Shown: positions 1-8,529, counted from the stretch's first letter. The stretch: DNA of 64,000 nt from Stigmatella aurantiaca DW4/3-1 (GCF_000165485.1 NC_014623.1:5164893-5228892), one strand, 5' to 3'. Program-made: numbers and translations. Notes: generated by a model not told the origin, from the sequence alone.

Positions 1-238
1 ACTCGGCCGTGCGTGCCAGCCAAGTCGTGGACGAACTTGAGCACCACGTCCTCCTGAAGGCGTGACAGGCAGGCTGGACCGTCCGGAGGGGCACTCACGG
101 TCTCTCCGGATGGGACCTGGACCGGAGGAGGCGAACCCACCGCAGTCGATGCAGCATCGCTGAAGGGCTCTGAGGATTCCTCCTGCTGGGCATGCTCCAG
201 CGCGGCGGCTACGAGCGTTCTCTCGCGTGCACCACCCG
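1..238 (-). CDS. Partial open frame running off the window start, function unknown
   Basis: The minus-strand frame stays open from about 238 to the first base. It reads as an acidic Pro/Ser/Ala-rich segment ending in LQEDVVLKFVHDLAG at the window edge. It has no ATG, and the beginning is confused with the transposase remnant immediately upstream, so the start could be any of several internal GTG codons. I recognise no family. It could be the surviving 3' part of the gene broken by the transposon debris at 209-390, or a separate gene whose main part lies outside the window. Low confidence. Confidence 0.3.
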
Positions 239-390
239 TGAGTGCCTGGGCAGGGCGACTCCTCGAAACTCACGCAGCGGATGGAGCCGCTTCTGACTTC
301 CGGGCAGGTGATTGCCGTCGATGACTCGGACGCGATAGCCCTCGGCCCACGGCTTCTGGCCTATCCGCAAGGGCTTCACCAGGAGAGGAT
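209..390 (-). pseudogene. IS4-type transposase remnant
   Basis: A short minus-strand frame reads YRVRVIDGNHLPGSQKRL followed by LREFRGVALPRHSRVV and a TAG stop at 209-211. The VxxIDGNHL...KRL...LR...LPGxSLVV pattern is what I know from the N-terminal catalytic region of IS4-family transposases, with the first DDE aspartate in IDGN. Only about 55 codons remain and neither terminal repeats nor the rest of the enzyme are visible. It abuts the truncated kinase start at 376-588, so it probably marks an old insertion that decayed. The family assignment rests on motif memory only. Confidence 0.5.
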
Positions 391-588
391 CTGGGCTTCC
401 CGGGTGAAGCGGAAGGCCACCTCTGGGTTCGTCGGCTTGAGGGCCACCGTACGGCCCGTGTGGCCATCCCAGGCCTGATAGACGAGGCCCATGCCGCCTC
501 GGCCCTCGAGCCGCTGGAGGGTGAAGCGGCCAGCGAGGACGGTACCCGGGGGCAGCAGGGGCGCAAACATCGCGGATGAGGGCTGCAT
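376..588 (-). pseudogene. Truncated Ser/Thr protein kinase N-terminus
   Basis: Seventy codons encode the first part of a Hanks-type kinase: a short leader, FTLQRLEGRGGMGLVYQAWD (glycine-rich loop), then VALK, which supplies the ATP-binding lysine, and the beginning of helix C (FTREAQILS). The frame then hits TGA at 376-378, just where transposase-like sequence begins. The HRD and DFG catalytic segments are missing, so no active kinase can be made. The gene is a fragment left by insertion or deletion. Full-length relatives are abundant in myxobacteria; two intact kinases occur at 26383-27726 and 41506-45537. Confidence 0.7.
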
Positions 589-669
589 TCGATGTGAAGT
601 CTAGCGCCGTGGTTGGCGGAGGGAGGGGAGGGTGGTAGGCCTTCTGTTCACCTTGGAGCCCACCCTCCC

Positions 670-1563
670 GTGAAGCCTCTGCTCACCGTGATCGCGGGCC
701 CGACGGCCTCGGGCAAGACGGCGCTGGCCGTGGAGCTGGCCCGGCGCGCGGGCGGAGAGATCGTCAGCGCGGACTCCCAACAGGTGTACCGTTTCTTCGA
801 CATTGGGACGGCCAAGCCCTCCGAGGAGGAGCGGGCCGCCGTGCCCCATCACCTCATCTCGGTGGTGGATCCCCTGGAGACGTTCTCGGCGGCGGAGTAC
901 CAGCGGCACGCGGACGCGGCCATCGCGGAGATCGCCGCGCGGGGCCGGCCGGTGTTCCTCGTGGGGGGCACGGGCTTGTACCTGCGCATCCTTCTGCACG
1001 GGGTGGTGGAGGCGCCCGGGGCGGATCCCGCGCTCCGGGCGTCCCTGGAAGCCCTGGCCGCCGCCGAGGGACGCGAGGCCGTTCACCGGCAACTGGCCCA
1101 GGTGGATCCCGAGACGGCCGCGAAGCTGCCCACCAACGACCTGGTCCGGATCATCCGCGCGCTGGAGATCCACTCACGGACCGGCGTCCCCGCCTCGGTC
1201 TGGCGCCGGGAGCATGCGTTCGCGCCGGACCGGTATCCGTTCCGGCTCTTCATCCTGGAGCCTCCGCGAGAGGACCTCTACCGGGCCATCCACGCGCGCA
1301 CCGAGGCCATGTTCGCCCGGGGGCTCATCGAGGAGACGCAAGCGCTGCTGGCCCGGGGCTATGCGGAGGCCGCGCCCATGCGGAGCGTGGGCTACGTGCA
1401 GGCCCGCGCCGTGGCCGAGGGGCGGATGAGCCGCGAGGAGGCCCTCCAGGACACGGCGCAGGAGACGCGCCGGTACGCCAAGCGGCAGCTCACCTGGTTC
1501 CGGAAGGAACCCGGCGCGGTGCACGTGTCCCCTCCGTATGACGTGGCGCTCTGGGAGCGCTGA
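670..1563 (+). CDS. miaA: tRNA dimethylallyltransferase
   Basis: MiaA transfers a dimethylallyl group from DMAPP to N6 of A37 in tRNAs that read UNN codons, an early step in making ms2i6A. The 297-residue product has the P-loop GPTASGKT at residues 10-17, the SADSQQVYRFFDIGTAKPS segment that contacts the substrate, and the family motif FLVGGTGLYLR. Length is normal. I start at GTG 670 because homology begins with KPLLTVIAGPT. The frame is open upstream to a TTG at 613, but that extension looks non-conserved. A GGAG lies about 12 bases upstream. The gene converges on the flavoprotein gene at 1576-3306. Confidence 0.93.
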   Translation: MKPLLTVIAGPTASGKTALAVELARRAGGEIVSADSQQVYRFFDIGTAKPSEEERAAVPHHLISVVDPLETFSAAEYQRHADAAIAEIAARGRPVFLVGGTGLYLRILLHGVVEAPGADPALRASLEALAAAEGREAVHRQLAQVDPETAAKLPTNDLVRIIRALEIHSRTGVPASVWRREHAFAPDRYPFRLFILEPPREDLYRAIHARTEAMFARGLIEETQALLARGYAEAAPMRSVGYVQARAVAEGRMSREEALQDTAQETRRYAKRQLTWFRKEPGAVHVSPPYDVALWER

Positions 1564-1579
1564 GCCGCCGAGGGCTCAG
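1560..1579. terminator. Short hairpin between convergent genes
   Basis: A perfect 7-bp inverted repeat, CTGAGCC (1560-1566) and GGCTCAG (1573-1579), spans the 12-base gap between the miaA stop and the stop of the convergent flavoprotein gene. There is no T-run, so this is only a candidate bidirectional transcription end point. Confidence 0.35.
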
Positions 1580-3306
1580 GACGCGTAGCGATCCGAGTCG
1601 AGGTCCGAGGGCCCCGCCGCCGGGTGCAGGGGGGCGTGGTGGGGGGCCTCCAGGGGCTCGCCCAGCAGGGCCTGCATCAGCTGCCGGGGCTCCACGGGCT
1701 TCGGGAGGAACGCCTCCGCTCCCGCATCCAGGGCGCCCTGCTGCACGTGGGGGCGGTTCAGACCGCTCATGACGATGACCCGCGTGTTGCGCGTCAACGG
1801 GTGCTTCTTGAGCCCCTCGCACAGCCGCAGGCCGTCCACCCAGTGCAGCACCACATCCAGCAGGATGGCGGTGGGCGGGCGGCGGGCCACCGCGCAGAAC
1901 AGCGCCAGCTCGTCCGCGAAGGCCACCACCGTGGCCCCCGTGGACTCCAGCAGCTGCGTCATCGCATCGCGGGCATCCGCATCGTCATCCACCACGTAAT
2001 AGAGGTCCGGCTCCAGCGAGGGCATGGCCGTCGGCACGGGTTCCACCGTCGTGCGCAGCCACGAGCCCACCACTTCGCGCATGCCCGCCCAGCGCGCCGA
2101 GGCCAGCAGCGCCAGCGGGGTGGGCGAGGCCAGTCCGAGCACGCCGCCACTGTAGACGCCGCCCACGGCTCCCCGCTTGCGGGCGGCCAGGAACGCCTCG
2201 GGGGCCCTGCGTCCCGCCCGCCGCAGCCAGGCGATGGAGCGAGCTCCCGCGGCCGAGTCCTCCAACATCTCCGAGAGCCCGTGGCGGATATACCGGCGCT
2301 CCAGCGACGCGCAGGACAGCCCGCCATCGAGCAGCCCCACCGCGGCGCGGCTACAGGTCGCCAGCGTCTCGGACAGGCCGATCTGCAAGGGGTGCCCGAG
2401 CGCCGCCGCGCCCACGGCGATCTGCCCCGGTGCCACCAGGGTGCGGCCAGGGCCGAAGGGCAGGCGCGTCGTCTCCAGGCACGACAGCTCGAAGCCCTCC
2501 TCGAGCAGACCGTCGCGGGCGGCCATCATCAGGGCCTGGCACAGGTCCGCCGGGGTCACCGCGGGGCCGAAGGCGAGCACATAGACCGAGTGGGCGCTCG
2601 GCAGGAGGAACAGGCCATCAATGGTGGGCAGGGGAGAGATCCACAGCCGCGCCAGCGGGGCCAGGGTCAACCGGGAGGCGCTCTGCCGCACACGGGCGTG
2701 GACGGCTGCCACCGAGGGGGCGGGTTGGAACCCTGGGAAGAAGCCATCCCCCAGCGAAGCGCCCGCCCCGGCGGCCAGCGCCACCGCATGGAACCGCTCG
2801 CCGCTGCCCTGCGCACGCACCACCAGCGAGCCGCTGCCGCGCACGGCGGCGGGGGCATCTGGCGAAGGGGGCTGGTTCTCCACGCGGTCGACGTGGCGGG
2901 GAATGAACCGGGCCCCTTGCGTCGTCGCGGCGGTGGAGAGCGCCTCGCGCACCGCCGCCATGCCGCCAGGCCCATGGGGCCAGCTGTCCACCACCCACAG
3001 CCCTCCGGGAGGCGCGGGCAGCAACTCGCGCCGGCCGTGGGCGATCACCTCCACCCCGCGCAGCTCGTGCACGCGCCAGTCCAGGGGAACCCGGCATCCG
3101 AGCGCGGCCAGACGGGAGCGGCACTCAGGGGTCAGCACCACGGGAGGGGGCACGCTGTCCGGCTCACCCTGCGAGTAGACGCGCACATCCAGCGAGATGC
3201 CCCGTGCCCGGCCATTGAACAGAAGCGAGGCGGCCAGTCCCGCGCCCGCGATGCCTCCGCCGACGATCGCCACCCTCGAACCGCTGACCAGCCTGTCTGC
3301 GCTCAT
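1576..3306 (-). CDS. FAD-dependent oxidoreductase fused to a response-regulator receiver domain
   Basis: This 576-residue protein has two parts. Residues 10 to about 420 resemble flavin monooxygenases or dehydrogenases: a dinucleotide fold VAIVGGGIAGAGLAASL at the N-terminus and a later GQIAVGAAALGHPLQIGLSE segment, like the second FAD-binding motif. Residues 434 to about 555 form a receiver domain with the acidic pocket VDDDAD, phosphoacceptor Asp484 (ILLDVV) and the conserved Lys536 (LPKP). A flavoenzyme with a C-terminal receiver is unusual and suggests phosphorylation-controlled activity or localisation; that is inference. The gene reads in the same direction as the diguanylate cyclase at 3354-4322, 47 bases upstream, so they probably share a transcript. 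Confidence 0.75.
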   Translation of the reverse strand: MSADRLVSGSRVAIVGGGIAGAGLAASLLFNGRARGISLDVRVYSQGEPDSVPPPVVLTPECRSRLAALGCRVPLDWRVHELRGVEVIAHGRRELLPAPPGGLWVVDSWPHGPGGMAAVREALSTAATTQGARFIPRHVDRVENQPPSPDAPAAVRGSGSLVVRAQGSGERFHAVALAAGAGASLGDGFFPGFQPAPSVAAVHARVRQSASRLTLAPLARLWISPLPTIDGLFLLPSAHSVYVLAFGPAVTPADLCQALMMAARDGLLEEGFELSCLETTRLPFGPGRTLVAPGQIAVGAAALGHPLQIGLSETLATCSRAAVGLLDGGLSCASLERRYIRHGLSEMLEDSAAGARSIAWLRRAGRRAPEAFLAARKRGAVGGVYSGGVLGLASPTPLALLASARWAGMREVVGSWLRTTVEPVPTAMPSLEPDLYYVVDDDADARDAMTQLLESTGATVVAFADELALFCAVARRPPTAILLDVVLHWVDGLRLCEGLKKHPLTRNTRVIVMSGLNRPHVQQGALDAGAEAFLPKPVEPRQLMQALLGEPLEAPHHAPLHPAAGPSDLDSDRYAS

Positions 3307-3353
3307 CCCCGCCCTCGCTCGCCCTGTGGCCCACCGCCGCCTCGTGAAGTGCT

Positions 3354-4322
3354 TCAGTGCCGCTGGGCCACCGGGGGAGGGTGGGGCTCCGCGGCGGTGG
3401 TGCTGTGCACCACCACCCGGTCCCGTCCCTCGCGCTTGGCCACATAAAGTGCCGCGTCCGCCGCCTTCATCAGCGCGTCCGTGTTCTCGCGCGGCGCCTC
3501 CGGCGAGTGGTCCGCGATCCCCACGCTCACGCTCAGCCCGAAGGGGGCCGGCCGGCCATCGCTGCGCTGCACGACGACGTTGCGCAGCCCCGCCCGGATC
3601 CGCTCGGCGAAGGCCGCCGCCTCGGCCGCCGTCTGGTGGGGCAAGAGCGCCACGAACTCGTCCCCGCCGAAGCGGGCCGCGAAGTCCGACTCGCGCAGGT
3701 TGTTCTTCAGGTGGGTGGAGAGCGCCAGGATGGCGCGGTTGCCCACATCGTGGCCCATCCCATCATTGATGGCCTTGAGGTGATCCAGGTCGATGACGAC
3801 CACGGACAGCGGATACTGGTAGCGCAGCGCGCGCCGGAACTCCTCCTCCAGGCGCAGCGTCAGCGAGCGGAAGTTGGCCAGGCCCGTGAGCCCATCGGTC
3901 TGGGCCAGCACGCGGAGCCGGTGCTGCTGCTCGCTCTGGCGCAGGGCCCGGTCGATGCGCGCCAGCAATTCCCGCGCGCTTGCGGGCTTGTGAATGAAGT
4001 CCACGGCTCCCATTTCCAGGCACCGCTCCAGGGTGGCTTCGTCGGCGTCTCCCGTGAGGAAGATGACCGGCACACAGTCGGTGCGCACGTCGCCCTGAAG
4101 GGCCTCCAGCACCGCCAGCCCATCCCCGCTGGGCAGGAAGCGATCCAGGAGGATGAGATCCGGGCAGCGCTCCCGCGCCAGCTCCATGCCTGCGTCCGCG
4201 TCGCTCGCGGTCAGCACCGCGAATCGCGACACGAGCAAATCCGAGAGGCTTTCCTGCACACCCGTATCGTCCTCGATGATGAGGACAAGGGGCTGCTCAC
4301 TGCCCCGGCCGCGCCGTTCCAT
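3354..4322 (-). CDS. Receiver-GGDEF response regulator, diguanylate cyclase
   Basis: The 322-residue protein makes cyclic di-GMP from two GTP under control of an N-terminal receiver. The receiver (residues about 11-130) has the acidic pair EDD, phosphoacceptor Asp60 and Lys112 in HKPAS. A short linker leads to a GGDEF domain with DGLTGLANFR, DLDHLKAINDGMGHDVGN and an intact GGDEF active site at 219-223. The product-inhibition site RESD lies exactly five residues before GGDEF (210-213), so feedback inhibition should work. There is no membrane segment, so it is cytoplasmic. It lies directly upstream of the flavoprotein-receiver gene on the same strand. The cognate histidine kinase is not in the window. 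Confidence 0.92.
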   Translation of the reverse strand: MERRGRGSEQPLVLIIEDDTGVQESLSDLLVSRFAVLTASDADAGMELARERCPDLILLDRFLPSGDGLAVLEALQGDVRTDCVPVIFLTGDADEATLERCLEMGAVDFIHKPASARELLARIDRALRQSEQQHRLRVLAQTDGLTGLANFRSLTLRLEEEFRRALRYQYPLSVVVIDLDHLKAINDGMGHDVGNRAILALSTHLKNNLRESDFAARFGGDEFVALLPHQTAAEAAAFAERIRAGLRNVVVQRSDGRPAPFGLSVSVGIADHSPEAPRENTDALMKAADAALYVAKREGRDRVVVHSTTAAEPHPPPVAQRH

Positions 4323-4723
4323 TCAACGCTCCGCTGCGCATGCCTGCCTTGAAATGGCAGGCCGAAGATCTCGAGCGCTACGCCCTGTGGAGTGCTCTCG
4401 CCGCCCTAGCGCCCCACGCGCCCCCGCCGCCACCCTGTCCACCCGCACCCGTCGACCTCCGCAACCTTCACCCGAGACCTCCGGCTGCCAAGCCCGTTTG
4501 TCTCTTTGCCCCGATCTTTCGTGACCGGCGGCGTGATGAACGGGGAATGGAGCAAGCTGCGTGCCCCCGGCGAAATCCCAGGGGTTGGAGTCATTTCGGG
4601 GAGTTGCGCGACCCGATCCACGCCCGGGTCTTACCCTGGCTGGAAGAGGTTCCAGCGTCAGAAGTCGTGATCCGGTAGGAATTCCCGTATCCGGGCCAAC
4701 GGATCACCACCTCCCGTCCACTA
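4323..4723. other. 401-base intergenic region upstream of the diguanylate cyclase gene
   Basis: This gap lies between the 3' end of the TPR membrane-protein gene and the start of the GGDEF gene, both on the minus strand. It holds a perfect 7-bp inverted repeat, GCCTGCC (4342-4348) and GGCAGGC (4356-4362), about 20 bases before the GGDEF start, which could be an operator or leader hairpin. A weaker repeat CACTAC/GTAGTG lies around the TPR gene stop. Open frames here look like composition artefacts, and I see no RNA gene. Confidence 0.4.
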
Positions 4724-5470
4724 CTAGCGTCGGGTAGTGAACTGAACTCGCCGTCCGCCGCCCCCGCCGAGCGTGGGCATGGGGGGAGTCTCCAGGCCGA
4801 ACTGCCACCAGGTGGGCTCGTAAGGCTTCATCTTGAGCCGCTTGTCGTTCTGGAGTTGGGTGAGGCTGGACTTGAGCTTCTCATCGGAGGGGTTGGTCTC
4901 CACGCCCCGGGCGAGCACCCGCAGGGCCTTGTCCTTCTCCTTGAGCTGCATCAGACACCAGGCGTAGGCCGCCCACATGAGCGACTCCTTCTTACCGGCC
5001 TTCACCGCGGCCTCGAAGGCGGACTCCATGGCGACGTAGTCCTTGCGCTGGTAGTGCAGGGCGCCCTCCATGGCCTTGGCCATGGCGTTGCGCGCGCTGG
5101 CCTTGGCGAAGTGCGTGCGGGCGCCCTCCAGGTCCTTGGCCATGTACTTGAGCATGCCGATCTGGGCGTGAAGCTCCGGGCCGACCATGATCTGCCACTT
5201 CTCGTAGACGAGCCCCTGCTCCAGGGTCTTCACCGCCCGCTCCACGCGCTGGAGGGCTTCCTTCTGGGTGGTGGGCTGTCCCTGGAACTCCTTTTGAACA
5301 GATTCCATGAGGCCCTGGATGCGTTGGGCCACCCGGCGTGCCAGGAGGATGAAGGCGCCAATGAAGGCCAGGACGCCCGGGACAAGGCCGGCCCAGAGGG
5401 GGAACCCGGCCAATTTAACGCCCAGTGCGATCGCGATGCCGACGCCCAGGGAAATGAGGAGGTTGTACAT
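4724..5470 (-). CDS. Membrane-anchored TPR-like protein
   Basis: The 248-residue product starts with two hydrophobic helices (residues about 4-21 and 27-45) separated by a short turn. A long helical region follows with tetratricopeptide-like repeats (AQIGMLKYMAKDLEGARTHF, ALHYQRKDYVAMESAFEAAV, AYAWCLMQLKEKDKALRVL), and the tail is Gly/Arg-rich (GGGGGRRVQFTTRR). It is probably anchored in the inner membrane with the repeats in the cytoplasm, acting as a protein-protein interaction scaffold. I cannot name a pathway. It stands alone, between the GGDEF gene and the tRNA-Leu gene. Confidence 0.75.
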   Translation of the reverse strand: MYNLLISLGVGIAIALGVKLAGFPLWAGLVPGVLAFIGAFILLARRVAQRIQGLMESVQKEFQGQPTTQKEALQRVERAVKTLEQGLVYEKWQIMVGPELHAQIGMLKYMAKDLEGARTHFAKASARNAMAKAMEGALHYQRKDYVAMESAFEAAVKAGKKESLMWAAYAWCLMQLKEKDKALRVLARGVETNPSDEKLKSSLTQLQNDKRLKMKPYEPTWWQFGLETPPMPTLGGGGGRRVQFTTRR

Positions 5471-5566
5471 GCGCGGTCCCTCTAGTCATTTGGCTGTGGC
5501 ACCGCAATCTCCGGATGCAAGAGAACGTCGGGCGAGGTATACGTCTGCGCCAGTCGACGTCGAAGA

Positions 5567-5652
5567 GGCCCTCTGTCGAAATTGGTAGACGAGGCGGACT
5601 CAAAATCCGCTGCGGCTGACCCCGCGTCCCGGTTCGAGTCCGGGGAGGGCCA
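5567..5652 (+). tRNA. tRNA-Leu (anticodon CAA)
   Basis: The sequence folds as a class II tRNA of 86 bases. The acceptor stem GGCCCTC (5567-5573) pairs with GAGGGCC before discriminator A at 5652. The anticodon stem-loop GCGGA-CTCAAAA-TCCGC presents CAA, which reads the leucine codon UUG. There is a long variable arm, and the T-loop TTCGAGT is flanked by CCCGG/CCGGG. The 3' CCA is not encoded. It reads on the strand opposite to the TPR gene. No integrase or attachment duplication is visible beside it. Confidence 0.93.
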
Positions 5653-5739
5653 TTCACCTACCCAGCCACATGTGTCACGCAGCCACCCGGGCGGGTTGGG
5701 GATGAACCGCCTTCGGCGCTCGTGGCGAGAGGTGCTCCC

Positions 5740-6411
5740 ATGAAGGTGCTGCTGGTCGAGGATGACCCCAACCTGCGCGAAGGCATGGGCGAGTTGCTGT
5801 CCGAGCTGGCCGAGGTGCGCATGGTGGGGCAGGTGAGGGAGGCCCTGGCGGCCCTGAGGGAGGAGCGCTTCGAACTGGTGCTGACGGACCTGCGCATCTC
5901 GGGTGACGCGCAGGGGGGCCGCACCATCGTGGAGGCCGCCCAGAAGCAGCAGCAGCCGGTGGCCATCGTCAGCGCGGCCGCCGCCGAGGAGATGACGAAG
6001 CTTCTGCTCCCCTTCCATGCGGACGCGATGTTGAGCAAGCCCTTCCAGCTGGAGGACATCCTGGCGCTCGTCGAGCGCTTCCTCGCCCTGCGCACCGAGG
6101 CGGAGCGGTGGGCGAAGGCGCCCCCCCCGGCCGGGTCCGCCTGGGCCGAGGTGGCCACGGGGGTGCAGGTGGCGCCTGCCCCGCCGGCCCAGGTCCCGGG
6201 GAGCCCCACCTGGGTGCGGATGCAGGCCGGCGCGAGCCATGCCTGGGCGATCCGCCAGAGCGGCGAGGGCATCCTGCTCGTCGAGGGGGACGTTGAAGTG
6301 GGCGGCGAGCGCAGGCCCGCCCCTCATTATTTCTTCCTGTCCGCCGGAGGGCCCCGCGAGGTGCACACGGGGGCGGGGTGCCTGGCCGTCTCGCTGGCGT
6401 GGAACCGGTGA
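5740..6411 (+). CDS. Response regulator with C-terminal cupin-like region
   Basis: This is a 224-residue protein starting at ATG 5740 behind GAGAGGTG. The frame is open six codons further, but homology begins at MKVLLVEDD. The receiver (residues 1-120) has the acidic pair EDD, phosphoacceptor Asp50 (LVLTDL) and Lys100 (LSKPF). After a Pro/Ala-rich linker, residues about 145-224 are beta-rich (GILLVEGDVEVGG, PHYFFLSAGGPREVHTG) and look like a small cupin, not a DNA-binding domain. The output is therefore probably ligand or protein binding. It is followed after 28 bases by the rRNA methyltransferase gene on the same strand. Confidence 0.8.
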   Translation: MKVLLVEDDPNLREGMGELLSELAEVRMVGQVREALAALREERFELVLTDLRISGDAQGGRTIVEAAQKQQQPVAIVSAAAAEEMTKLLLPFHADAMLSKPFQLEDILALVERFLALRTEAERWAKAPPPAGSAWAEVATGVQVAPAPPAQVPGSPTWVRMQAGASHAWAIRQSGEGILLVEGDVEVGGERRPAPHYFFLSAGGPREVHTGAGCLAVSLAWNR

Positions 6412-6439
6412 GGGAGCGGAAGACGGTTCGGACGTGAGC

Positions 6440-7804
6440 ATGCTCTGGCCCACACCCATGGATCCGGCCCTGATGGGCCGTCCCTCGCGCCGTGCCGCCA
6501 CGGCCGCCATCGAGGCGCACGTCGCAGTGCTTCGCGGGGAGCCGCTCAAGGCCTCCCTGGCCACGGCGCTGCGGGAGGCGGAGGGGTTGGGCGGGCAGGA
6601 GCGCCGCTTCGCGGCCCTGGCCGTCCGGGAGCTGTCGCGCCACCAGCGGTTGCTGGATGCCGCGGCCCGGGCGCTCGGACACCCGCCCGGGAAGGTGGGG
6701 CTCACCGAGGATCAGGCCTTGGTCCGGTACGCGCTCTGGCGGCGGATCTTCTGTGGGGAGGGGTGGGCTCGCATTGGCCCGGAGGTGCGGCTGCCAGGCC
6801 CGGTGCGGCCCCGCACCATTAAAGACGACCTGCTGGCGGGCGTGGTGGAGAAGCCCCTGCCGGACATGCCCCTGCCCGAGTCGGCCACCGAGCGCCTGGC
6901 GATGCGCTACTCGTTCCCCACCTGGCTGGTGGAGCGGCTGGCGGCCCTGCACACGCCGCCCATCCTGGAGGCGTTGCTCGCCGCGCTGGACGAGGAGCCG
7001 GCGCTGCACTTCCGGGTCCGCCCCTCGGGGACGCGGGACGAGGTGCTCGCGCGGCTGACGGAGGAGGGCGTGGCGGCCGAGGCGGTGGCGCTGGCGCCGG
7101 ACGCGGTGCGCATCGCGGACAGCAGCCACCGGGTTTTCGAGACACGGGCGATGAAGACGGGGCGCCTCCAGGTCCAGGACGTGGGCAGCCAGCTCATCGC
7201 CGAGGTCTGCCGTCCTCCGGGCGGTTCGCTGGAGGGCCGCACGGTGGCGGACGTGTGCGCGGGGGCGGGGGGCAAGACGCTGGCGCTGGCGGACATGGTG
7301 GGCAGCGCCGGGCGGGTGCTGGCCGGGGATCGCTCGCGGCGGCGGCTGGCGCAGGCCCGGGAGCGGGTCCGGGAACTGTCGGTGCGCAACGTGGCCTTTC
7401 CCCACCCCTTGCCGCTGAGCGAGGCGGACGTGTTGCTGGTGGACGCGCCGTGCAGTGGCACGGGCTCGCTGGGGCGCGAGCCGGATCAGAAGTGGAAGCT
7501 CACCGCGAAGGCCATCTCCGAGTTCCAGGCCACCCAGCTGACGCTCCTGGAGGAAGTGGGGCGGGAGGCCCGGCCCGGAGCGCTCATCGTCTACGCGACG
7601 TGCTCGCTGCTGCCCGAGGAGAACGACGAGGTGGTGCGGGGCTTTCTGGCGAAGGCGCCGGGCTTCACCTTGGAGCCGGTGGCGCCGGTGCTGGGCGCGG
7701 AGCGGGCCGAGGCGCTGTGTGACGGCCCCTTCCTGCGGCCCATTCCTCCGCGGGTGCCAGGGGGCGGCTTCTTCGCCGCGCGCCTGCGCAAGTCCGAGGG
7801 TTGA
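6440..7804 (+). CDS. rsmB: RsmB/NOL1/NOP2-family RNA (cytosine-5) methyltransferase
   Basis: The 454-residue protein has a NusB-like helical N-terminal region and a C-terminal SAM-dependent methyltransferase fold (VADVCAGAGGKTLALADM). The two catalytic cysteines of RNA m5C methyltransferases are present in DAPCSGTGSLG (near residue 335) and YATCSLLPEEND (near residue 387). In E. coli, RsmB methylates C967 of 16S rRNA; the domain arrangement matches, but myxobacteria carry several paralogues, so the exact target is inferred. I start at ATG 6440; GTG 6434 is an equal alternative, and the long upstream extension overlaps the preceding gene. Confidence 0.85.
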   Translation: MLWPTPMDPALMGRPSRRAATAAIEAHVAVLRGEPLKASLATALREAEGLGGQERRFAALAVRELSRHQRLLDAAARALGHPPGKVGLTEDQALVRYALWRRIFCGEGWARIGPEVRLPGPVRPRTIKDDLLAGVVEKPLPDMPLPESATERLAMRYSFPTWLVERLAALHTPPILEALLAALDEEPALHFRVRPSGTRDEVLARLTEEGVAAEAVALAPDAVRIADSSHRVFETRAMKTGRLQVQDVGSQLIAEVCRPPGGSLEGRTVADVCAGAGGKTLALADMVGSAGRVLAGDRSRRRLAQARERVRELSVRNVAFPHPLPLSEADVLLVDAPCSGTGSLGREPDQKWKLTAKAISEFQATQLTLLEEVGREARPGALIVYATCSLLPEENDEVVRGFLAKAPGFTLEPVAPVLGAERAEALCDGPFLRPIPPRVPGGGFFAARLRKSEG

Positions 7805-7861
7805 CAGTCCCCAAGGGCCCACGTTACGCACGCTCACCCGTCCTTCCGGAGGTGGTGTGTC

Positions 7862-8257
7862 TTGGCGGAAGTGAAGCAGACCGAGCTGATGAAGCAGATC
7901 CAGGAGGCCTTCCGGGTCGCGCAGGCCCAGCTGTCTCACCTCCGGGAAGAGGTCACCCGGACCTCGGAGCTGGCGAGGCTCAACTCCCAGGGCAACTTCC
8001 TTCAGATGGAGAAGGACAAGGTGCTGCGCGAGCTGGGCGAGGCGGTTTGGCGGCAGGTGCAGAAGGGCAAGCTGGAGCTGCCTGCCTCGCTCGCTCCGGC
8101 CGTGAAAGCCGTGCAGGCGGCCGAGCAGAAGGCCCAGGCCCACGCGCAGGATGTCACCGACATCCTCCAGGAAGGAGAGGCGGCGGCCGCGCGGTTGAAG
8201 GGAAAAAACGACGCGAAGGCGCAAACTTCTCTAGCGCCCAAGCCGAAACGGAAGTAG
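7862..8257 (+). CDS. Small coiled-coil protein of unknown function
   Basis: The 131-residue product begins at TTG 7862 behind a good Shine-Dalgarno sequence (GGAGGTG, about 7 bases upstream), which is why I accept the rare start. The sequence is almost wholly helical and charged (QIQEAFRVAQAQLSHLREEV, EQKAQAHAQDVTDILQEGE) and ends in a basic tail KPKRK. It has no cysteines, signal peptide or membrane segment. It follows the rRNA methyltransferase by 57 bases and precedes tRNA-Ala. I know no named family for it. Confidence 0.65.
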   Translation: MAEVKQTELMKQIQEAFRVAQAQLSHLREEVTRTSELARLNSQGNFLQMEKDKVLRELGEAVWRQVQKGKLELPASLAPAVKAVQAAEQKAQAHAQDVTDILQEGEAAAARLKGKNDAKAQTSLAPKPKRK

Positions 8258-8312
8258 AAGAGCGCCGCTTTCGACGTCGACGCCTCCCAGGGCGAAGGCG
8301 GCAGGAAAATTC

Positions 8313-8385
<73 letters not shown>

Positions 8386-8386
8386 C

Positions 8387-8430
8387 AAAAAAAGCCCTCC
8401 GAGGACAATTCCTCGGGGGGCTTTTTGTTT
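8387..8430 (+). terminator. Rho-independent terminator after tRNA-Ala
   Basis: An A-run leads into GCCCTCCGAGGA, a CAAT loop and TCCTCGGGGGGC, then CTTTTTGTTTT. The stem is about 12 bp with one mismatch. A and T runs flank both sides, so it could work in both directions. Confidence 0.88.
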
Positions 8431-8465
8431 TCCCGGCGCCTCGTGGACGCGGGCGGCGGGCCATG

Positions 8466-8500
8466 AAAAACGGCCGGGCCCCCGAGGGAGCACCGGCCGT
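8466..8500 (-). terminator. Rho-independent terminator of the aldolase gene
   Basis: On the minus strand, ACGGCCGG and CCCGGCCGT form a stable stem around a G-rich loop, followed by TTTTT (A-run at 8466-8470 on the plus strand). It sits about 30 bases beyond the fbaB stop codon and points the right way. Confidence 0.8.
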
Positions 8501-8529
8501 CTGGAACGACGGGCGTTCGGGCGGGCGCC

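Noticed and set aside
4340-4678. Small plus-strand gene of 112 codons
   Set aside because: Proline-rich, low-complexity translation without a Shine-Dalgarno sequence or recognisable motif; treated as intergenic.
5567-5652. tRNA-Leu as integration site for an island
   Set aside because: No integrase gene or repeated tRNA 3' end is visible on either side.
5969-8224. A 751-codon minus-strand open frame
   Set aside because: Antisense to the response regulator, rRNA methyltransferase and small coiled-coil genes; no family features.
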